In this document: in pieces, positions 16,799 through 21,286 of the stretch
Position numbering within the stretch: the stretch's first letter is position 1
Layout: every line of letters begins with the position of its first letter
Source of the DNA: CAYXVF01 sp964468125
GTDB lineage: Bacteria > Myxococcota > XYA12-FULL-58-9 > CAYXVF01
Length of the DNA: 21,286 nt
Direction: 5' to 3'
Assembly (NCBI GenBank): GCA_964468125.1
Contig: CAYXVF010000101.1
Location: 1-21,286 of the forward strand
The notes under the pieces: generated by a model
The model's input: the letters and a program-made list of their open reading frames with translations, nothing else
The model's database searches: none
What the model was told of the DNA's origin: nothing
Program-made: the position numbers and the translations under genes

Positions 16799-17611
16799 AT
16801 GGAACAAGGAACCGGAGCAATTACGGAGTACATCGACGTAGCGCAGGTCTCGCTCTACGTCTTTTGGATCTTCTTCGCGTGGCTCATTTACTACATTCGG
16901 CGGACCGATCGCCGTGAGGGCTATCCACTCGAGACCGATCATCCTCGTCGCGTGATCGGGAGCATCGGAGGGCTCATTCCGAAGCCCAAGGAATACAAGT
17001 TGCCCCACGGCGAGCCGTCTCACTTTGCGCCGCGTTCGGAACGCGAAAATGATCCGATCGCTGCCCACCGACTCGCACCGTTCGCGGGTGCGCCGCTCGT
17101 GCCGAACGGGGAGAACCCGATGCTCGATCGAGTCGGTCCCGCATCCTACGCCAAGCGGAGAGACACGCCGGAGCTCACTTACGAGGGGCACGTACTCATT
17201 CAGCCGATGTCGAAGGCGGAAGGGTTCCATGTCGCGAAGGAGGATAAAGACCCTCGCGGCTACCAGATGGTCGGCTACGACGATGAGGTCGGCGGCACGG
17301 TCACGGACATCTGGGTCGACGTTTCGGACCAGTTGGTGCGCTTCCTCGAGGTCGACGTCGGCGGCAAGACGGTGCTTACCCCGATCGCATTCGTGTCGAT
17401 CTCAAACTACAAGAAGCGTTGTAAGGTGCACGCTATTCTGGGCAGCCAGTTCAAAGACGTGCCGGCGCTGAAGAATCCCGAGCAAGTGACCGCCCTCGAG
17501 GAGGACATGATCTCGGCGTACTACGCAGGTGGCCGGCTTTATGCGACGCCTGAGCGCGCGGAGCCCTTGGCCCCGGCGATTCCTCTCTATCTCGGCGGTG
17601 AATTCAGATGA
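16799..17611 (+). CDS. puhA: Photosynthetic reaction centre subunit H (PuhA)
   Basis: PuhA is the H subunit that caps the cytoplasmic side of the type II reaction centre and shapes the proton path to QB. The 270-residue protein has one N-terminal membrane helix (about 14-33), then YYIRRTDRREGYPLE, a classical H-subunit sequence. The cytoplasmic part contains a PRC-barrel (about 155-205, starting YQMVGYDDEVGG). E184 in RFLEVDV probably corresponds to the proton-path glutamate H173 of Rhodobacter. A modest GGGA lies before the ATG, 17 bp after lhaA. The stop overlaps the puhB start (ATGA). Its presence proves that the cluster serves a quinone-type reaction centre, although pufLM are not in the window. 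Confidence 0.97.
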   Translation: MEQGTGAITEYIDVAQVSLYVFWIFFAWLIYYIRRTDRREGYPLETDHPRRVIGSIGGLIPKPKEYKLPHGEPSHFAPRSERENDPIAAHRLAPFAGAPLVPNGENPMLDRVGPASYAKRRDTPELTYEGHVLIQPMSKAEGFHVAKEDKDPRGYQMVGYDDEVGGTVTDIWVDVSDQLVRFLEVDVGGKTVLTPIAFVSISNYKKRCKVHAILGSQFKDVPALKNPEQVTALEEDMISAYYAGGRLYATPERAEPLAPAIPLYLGGEFR

Positions 17612-18267
17612 TTGAGTATGAGTACGAACCCATCCCTGGTCTCCCGGGCGTCCCGCCCGAGGGCGAGGAGATCTTGTGGCAAGGAAAGCCGGATTGGCGG
17701 GTCTTGGCGAATCATGCGTTTCACATTCGTGAGATCACCGCGTATTTCGCGCTCTTCCTTTCGGCACGCGGTATCGTCGCGTTTATCGAAGGTGACGGGT
17801 TGGTGATGTCGTTGCTCTCGGCGCTGGCGGTCGCGCCGCTCGCTGCCGCGGGCACTGGAATCATGGCGCTCATCGCGTGGGCCATGGCCCGCTCGACGAT
17901 CTATACCATCACGACTCATCGCGTGGTGTTCCGCTTCGGCGTTGCCCTCCAGATGTGCTTCAACATCCCGTTCAAGCAGATCGATTCGGCGTCTCTCAAG
18001 CTCTTTAAGTCCGGCCACGGCGACATCCCGCTCACCACGGCGCAGGCTCCGGTCTTGGGCTATGTCCATCTGTGGCCACACGTGCGCCCGTGGAGGTTTT
18101 CTCAGCCGGTCCCGATGATGCGGGCCGTACCCAACGCCGCTGAGGTGGGTGCGCTGCTGGTGGACGCCATGAAGGATGCCACCGAGCGAAAGCAGGGCGA
18201 GCTCGCTGTTGCGCGCTCACCAAGCACTCCTCCCGTGGCCCGTCCTGCGCTCGTCGCATTAAAATGA
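17608..18267 (+). CDS. puhB: Photosynthetic complex assembly protein PuhB
   Basis: PuhB is a membrane protein that assists reaction-centre and LH1 assembly. The 219-residue product begins with EYEPIPGLPGVPPEGEEILW, the usual opening of the family, and has hydrophobic segments at about 45-62 and 66-95. After the membrane part comes a PH-like beta domain with YTITTHRVVFRFG (about 99-111), seen in bacterial PH-domain proteins. The C-terminal tail is proline- and alanine-rich and probably disordered. It is coupled to puhA by a 4-nt overlap and is followed by a 52-bp spacer before puhC, the largest gap in the superoperon. Confidence 0.93.
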   Translation: MIEYEYEPIPGLPGVPPEGEEILWQGKPDWRVLANHAFHIREITAYFALFLSARGIVAFIEGDGLVMSLLSALAVAPLAAAGTGIMALIAWAMARSTIYTITTHRVVFRFGVALQMCFNIPFKQIDSASLKLFKSGHGDIPLTTAQAPVLGYVHLWPHVRPWRFSQPVPMMRAVPNAAEVGALLVDAMKDATERKQGELAVARSPSTPPVARPALVALK

Positions 18268-18319
18268 TAAAGAGAACGAATTCGATGGTACATTCCTGGG
18301 TTCGAGAGGTGACCTATTT

Positions 18320-18832
18320 ATGAGCGATCCATTCAAGCACAAGCCGTTTCCCAACGCCGTCGGCTATGGGGCGGTCGTGATGCTCGCGATCATCGTCACG
18401 ATGACGGCTATCGTGAGCTATCAGAAATACTGGGTGAAGCGGGATAATCCGCTCGTGGAGTACGCGGACACTGAGCCGCTGACCACCGTGCAAGTCCGCT
18501 TCGAAATGCTCCCGGACGGCGCGATGAGTGCGTGGGACGTCCAGACGGGGCGCGAGATGGCGGTCTACCGCAACGGCGAGAGCTCTTTCGCTGTCGGCGT
18601 GATCAAGAGCATGATCCGAATGCGGAACGCGGAGAATCTACTGCTCGTCACGCCGATGCAGCTCACGGCGTGGGCTGACGGCCGGCTCTCGCTGTTCGAC
18701 CCGCAGACCAACGGTCTGATTGAAATCGGCTCCTTTGGCATCCATAAGCAGACTTTTGTGGAGCTGATGGAGGAGGCCGGTGCGCTACGGATGACGGAAG
18801 GAGCAAGTGATGTGGCGTCGGCAAACCTTTGA
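18320..18832 (+). CDS. puhC: Photosynthetic complex assembly protein PuhC
   Basis: PuhC is a small membrane-anchored protein that affects reaction-centre and LH1 levels and organisation in Rhodobacter. The 170-residue product has one N-terminal transmembrane helix (about 13-33) and then a soluble, probably periplasmic, domain rich in beta strands (RFEMLPDGAMSAWDVQTG, ADGRLSLFDPQTNG). Length and arrangement are normal. GAGAGG lies about 10 nt before the ATG. The last 23 nt overlap the following small gene, which has its own strong ribosome binding site inside puhC. Confidence 0.9.
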   Translation: MSDPFKHKPFPNAVGYGAVVMLAIIVTMTAIVSYQKYWVKRDNPLVEYADTEPLTTVQVRFEMLPDGAMSAWDVQTGREMAVYRNGESSFAVGVIKSMIRMRNAENLLLVTPMQLTAWADGRLSLFDPQTNGLIEIGSFGIHKQTFVELMEEAGALRMTEGASDVASANL

Positions 18833-19100
18833 CGTGGATTGTACGGTCTCCGTGTCGCACACCTTTGAGGACCTGTCTGCGCATGTCGACCTCGACGGTG
18901 ACATCCCGCTCGGGCCCGGCGACGAGGTGCTCGTGCACGGCTCGCCGATCAACCCACCCTACGGCGAGCAAGTCACTGAGCGTCGGACCGCTACCGTGAC
19001 AAAGGCGGGTTTTTTGGATCGCGCGTGGGCGCGTGTGATGGGCGACTTGGAATGTCTCGACCTGCTCGAGGTCGATTTTACGGAGAGGAGGACGCTATGA
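18810..19100 (+). CDS. Conserved small photosynthesis-cluster protein upstream of acsF (BciE candidate)
   Basis: This 96-residue soluble protein starts WRRQTFDVDCTVSVSHTFED and has alternating beta-like segments with one Cys at residue 11, a PGDEVLVHG turn and no membrane helix. A protein like this is regularly found between puhC and acsF in purple-bacterial clusters. Alphaproteobacterial AcsF needs a small partner, BciE, whose gene lies next to acsF; I infer that this may be the same protein, but I cannot confirm homology. ATG 18810 is chosen over GTG 18807 because AGGAG (18799-18803) then has a normal 6-nt spacing. The gene overlaps puhC by 23 nt and acsF by 4 nt, so it is probably translated together with the cyclase. 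Confidence 0.85.
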   Translation: MWRRQTFDVDCTVSVSHTFEDLSAHVDLDGDIPLGPGDEVLVHGSPINPPYGEQVTERRTATVTKAGFLDRAWARVMGDLECLDLLEVDFTERRTL

Positions 19101-20212
19101 GTAGCGCCATTGAAGATCTCGACATCGACATCGATGCGGAGAACAGCTTGCGCGACCTGCGCACGAGCAACGAGCCGAACCTCACGACGCAGATGGCTCA
19201 ACGCACCACGGCCTTGAGCCCGCGCTTTTACACGACGGACTACGACGCGCTCGACGCGATCGACGTCTCAGCGGTGCGCGAGGAATGGGATGCCTTGATC
19301 GATTTCTTGCGCAGCGATCGTAATCGCCATCACTTCAAGCGCGGTGACGACTGGGACTTCGACCCAAACGCGGTATCTCCGGAGCTCAAAAAGGAGCTCA
19401 TCGACTTCTTGGTGAGCTCGCTGACCGCGGAGTTCTCGGGTTGTGTCCTCTACGCCGAGATGAAAAAGCGCGGCACCAATCCGGACATCAAGGAGCTCTT
19501 CCGCTGCATGGCTCGCGACGAGGCGAGGCATGCGGGCTTCATCAACGACGCTCTGAAAGACTTCGATATCGGCGTGGACCTGGGCTTTTTGACCAAGAAA
19601 AAGCAGTACACGTTCTTTCGACCGAAGTTCATCTTCTACGCGACGTACCTGTCTGAAAAAATCGGCTACGCGCGCTACATCACGATCTATCGACACCTCG
19701 AAGCGAACCCGCAGTATCGCTTTCACCCGATCTTCAATTGGTTCGAGGAGTGGTGTACCGACGAGTTCACCCACGGCGAAGCGTTTGCACTGCTGATGCG
19801 CTCTGACCGGAAATACCTGAAAGGGGTCAACCGGCTTTGGATTCGCTTCTTTCAACTCGCGGTGTTTGCCACGATGTGGGTCCGCGATCACCGTCGCGTA
19901 CTTTTTCACGAGGCGCTGGGGATCGACCCAAGCGAGTATGGGATGAAGGTGTTTGCGCTCACTCGAGAGATCTCGCGCCAAGTGTTCCCTGTACTCCTCG
20001 ACATCGAAAACCCGAAGTTCCGTCGCGGTCTCGATACGCTCCTCGCGGTCGACCGCGCCGTCGCGGCGGCGGAGGCGCACGGCGGGCTTTGGAATCGGAT
20101 CAAGGTGATGGGGCTCAAAGCGAAGGCAGGCGTGACCTTTTTGCGCATGTACATGCTGCGCCCTGAGGAGAACACCCTGCCGGAGGCAAGTCGCCTCTAT
20201 CCGGTCTGGTAG
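19097..20212 (+). CDS. acsF: Oxygen-dependent Mg-protoporphyrin IX monomethyl ester cyclase (AcsF)
   Basis: AcsF is a ferritin-like diiron oxygenase that forms the fifth (isocyclic) ring of the chlorin using O2, giving protochlorophyllide, the substrate of BchLNB. The 371-residue product retains E112 (AEFSG), the first ExxH (E142-H145 in DEARHAGF), EKIGYARYITIYRHLE at about 187-202 and the second ExxH (E223-H226 in DEFTHGEAF), matching a diiron site. A strong AGGAGG (19086-19091) stands 5 nt before the ATG at 19097, which overlaps the stop of the small gene upstream. The frame is open 24 codons further upstream, but that region encodes the neighbour. No anaerobic cyclase (bchE) is seen, so pigment synthesis probably needs oxygen unless bchE lies elsewhere. 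Confidence 0.96.
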   Translation: MSSAIEDLDIDIDAENSLRDLRTSNEPNLTTQMAQRTTALSPRFYTTDYDALDAIDVSAVREEWDALIDFLRSDRNRHHFKRGDDWDFDPNAVSPELKKELIDFLVSSLTAEFSGCVLYAEMKKRGTNPDIKELFRCMARDEARHAGFINDALKDFDIGVDLGFLTKKKQYTFFRPKFIFYATYLSEKIGYARYITIYRHLEANPQYRFHPIFNWFEEWCTDEFTHGEAFALLMRSDRKYLKGVNRLWIRFFQLAVFATMWVRDHRRVLFHEALGIDPSEYGMKVFALTREISRQVFPVLLDIENPKFRRGLDTLLAVDRAVAAAEAHGGLWNRIKVMGLKAKAGVTFLRMYMLRPEENTLPEASRLYPVW

Positions 20213-20215
20213 GCG

Positions 20216-21022
20216 ATGACTGAGCTCGCTCTACCCGCGCTCTTCGGGCTCGTCGTCTGGTGGCTCTCGACCTGCGCGATCTTGTACGTCAACGGTCTGT
20301 CGCCGTGGACGCACCGGTGGAGTGTGTCGCTCGCGACCGTACTAGCGCTGCTTGCGCTCTGGGGGGTCGTCGAGCTCTCGACGGCCACGACGACGGCCGC
20401 CGCCTATGTGTCGTTCATCTGCGCGCTGGTGATCTGGGGTTGGCACGAGATGACGTTCTTGATGGGATGGCTCACGGGGCCGGTGCGCTCGCCCCTGCCA
20501 CCTCGGGTACGCGGACTGCGTCGCTTTGTTTTGGCGACGGGCTCGGTGATTTATCATGAGCTCGCGCTGGCGGTGACACTCCTCGCCATTGCTGTAGCGA
20601 CATGGGGGGCCCCGAATCGCGTGGCCCTCTGGACCTACGCAGTGCTCTGGGTGATGCGCTTGAGTGCGAAGTTCAATCTCTATCTGGGTGTGCGCAACTT
20701 CACCTTGGAGTTGATTCCACCGCACATGCGTTATCTAAGCAGCTACTTCGGCCCGAAGGAGAAAAATGCGTTGATGCCCGCGTCCGTCCTCGGCGCATTC
20801 GGCGTGTTGCTGTGGTTGGGCAGTGTTGCCATCGCAGCCCGCGCGAGCTCCTTCGAAGCCACGGGAACGATGCTCGTCGCGACACTTCTGGCGCTCGCGC
20901 TGATCGAACATCTGTTCCTTGCTCTACCGGTGAAGGACAAAATCCTCTGGCAATGGGCCGTCAACTCCGCACCCGCGAATAAAGCGCCGCCTGAAGATGA
21001 GCCTCTCCGCGCCGTCCTTTAG
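20216..21022 (+). CDS. puhE: Photosynthetic complex assembly protein PuhE (DUF3623)
   Basis: PuhE is a polytopic membrane protein conserved after acsF in purple-bacterial clusters and annotated as a photosynthetic complex assembly protein; in Rhodobacter its loss alters reaction-centre and bacteriochlorophyll levels. This 268-residue product has about seven hydrophobic segments, with conserved-looking WGWHEMTFLMGWLTGP, YHELAL and KFNLYLGVRNF stretches. It starts 3 nt after the acsF stop without a clear ribosome binding site, so it is probably translated by coupling. It is the last gene of the superoperon. hemA, which often follows it, is absent here and a convergent unrelated gene follows instead. 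Confidence 0.92.
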   Translation: MTELALPALFGLVVWWLSTCAILYVNGLSPWTHRWSVSLATVLALLALWGVVELSTATTTAAAYVSFICALVIWGWHEMTFLMGWLTGPVRSPLPPRVRGLRRFVLATGSVIYHELALAVTLLAIAVATWGAPNRVALWTYAVLWVMRLSAKFNLYLGVRNFTLELIPPHMRYLSSYFGPKEKNALMPASVLGAFGVLLWLGSVAIAARASSFEATGTMLVATLLALALIEHLFLALPVKDKILWQWAVNSAPANKAPPEDEPLRAVL

Positions 21023-21055
21023 CGCGACGGCACGCGCGTTCACGCCGCTGAGCGC

Positions 21056-21286
21056 TCATGTTTCAGATAGGCGTGGCAAATTTGCATGTGTGCCCTTCAT
21101 TGAGTCTCGAGCTGTTCGGATCTCTTCTTCGATCACGTTGAGTGGAACGTCGAGCACGCGCATCACCTGTGACAACACGTCCACGCCGCCCTCGATCTCT
21201 TTTGCCACGACGCGACTGGCGCCAAGTGCCACGATGCCCTGAACCCGCAGCAGCTTCGCCAGCGGAGCGAGCAAACGCTCCCCGGC
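21056..21286 (-). CDS. C-terminal fragment of a probable KefB/KefC-type cation:proton antiporter (CPA2), cut by the window end
   Basis: The reading frame enters at the right edge without a start and ends with TGA at 21056-21058, giving 76 residues. The text VALGASRVVAKEIEGGVDVLSQVMRVLDVP, seen here in parts such as GASRVVAKEIEG, resembles the end of the TrkA-N domain and the C-terminus of CPA2 antiporters, where (L)GAxxVVPEExE is followed by a helix and a VPxxxIE segment. In these proteins a membrane exchanger domain precedes the NAD-binding domain; that part would lie outside the window. The gene converges on puhE with 33 bp between the stop codons. It is not a photosynthesis gene and marks the right edge of this cluster block. 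The family call is made from pattern memory over a short stretch. Confidence 0.6.
   Translation of the reverse strand, partial: AGERLLAPLAKLLRVQGIVALGASRVVAKEIEGGVDVLSQVMRVLDVPLNVIEEEIRTARDSMKGTHANLPRLSET

Noticed and set aside
18285..18323. Tiny open frame (12 codons) in the puhB-puhC gap, with its TGA overlapping the puhC ATG.
   Set aside because: There is no ribosome binding site and its composition is unremarkable; such a short frame can arise by chance. The 52-bp gap is better read as the puhC leader with GAGAGG as its binding site.
21023..21055. Possible bidirectional terminator between puhE and the antiporter gene.
   Set aside because: The 33 bp are G+C-rich but show no clean stem-loop with a T-tract on either strand.
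1..21286. CRISPR arrays, tRNA or rRNA genes.
   Set aside because: No regularly spaced repeats and no tRNA- or rRNA-like segments were seen on either strand; the space is almost fully taken by coding genes.

Overview
The window carries about half of a purple-bacterial-type photosynthesis gene cluster (PGC). Every gene from 379 to 21022 except two small ones is a recognisable bacteriochlorophyll (bch), reaction-centre assembly (puh) or photosynthesis-regulator gene. The host therefore has a type II reaction centre and makes bacteriochlorophyll a. The gene order bchP-bch2-bchG-ppsR-aerR <-> bchFNBHLM-lhaA-puhABC-orf-acsF-puhE is the conserved order of Proteobacteria, and it also occurs in phyla thought to have received the PGC by transfer (Gemmatimonadota, phototrophic Myxococcota). 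The DNA is G+C-rich by eye. The phylum cannot be fixed from the sequence alone. The oxygen-dependent cyclase AcsF is present and no bchE is seen, which fits an aerobic or micro-aerobic phototroph.

Layout. Positions 1-347 (minus) hold a decayed IS21-type IstA transposase fragment. The leftward operon (6456 to 379) encodes AerR/PpaA, PpsR, BchG, a Bch2-type PucC-family transporter, BchP and an unrecognised three-helix membrane protein of 87 residues. A 218-bp divergent regulatory region (6457-6674) contains a PpsR-like palindrome whose two arms look like the -35 boxes of two back-to-back promoters. The rightward superoperon (6675 to 21022, 13 genes) encodes BchF, BchN, BchB, BchH, BchL, BchM, LhaA, PuhA, PuhB, PuhC, a 96-residue conserved protein (BciE candidate), AcsF and PuhE, mostly with ATGA or shorter junctions. 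A convergent minus-strand fragment (21056-21286) looks like the C-terminus of a KefB/KefC-type cation:proton antiporter.

How the genes work together. BchH is the large magnesium chelatase subunit; its partners BchI and BchD are not here. BchM methylates Mg-protoporphyrin. AcsF forms the isocyclic ring. BchL with BchNB reduces protochlorophyllide in the dark. BchF hydrates the 3-vinyl group. BchG attaches the isoprenoid alcohol and BchP reduces it to phytyl. LhaA and PuhBCE help assemble the RC-LH1 complex around subunit H (PuhA). PpsR and its antirepressor AerR, encoded in the same block, probably repress and derepress both transcription units from the shared intergenic site.

Both edges reach non-photosynthesis sequence, yet bchCXYZ, bchID, puf and crt genes are absent. 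The PGC is therefore probably split in this genome, or the remaining genes lie beyond the flanks.
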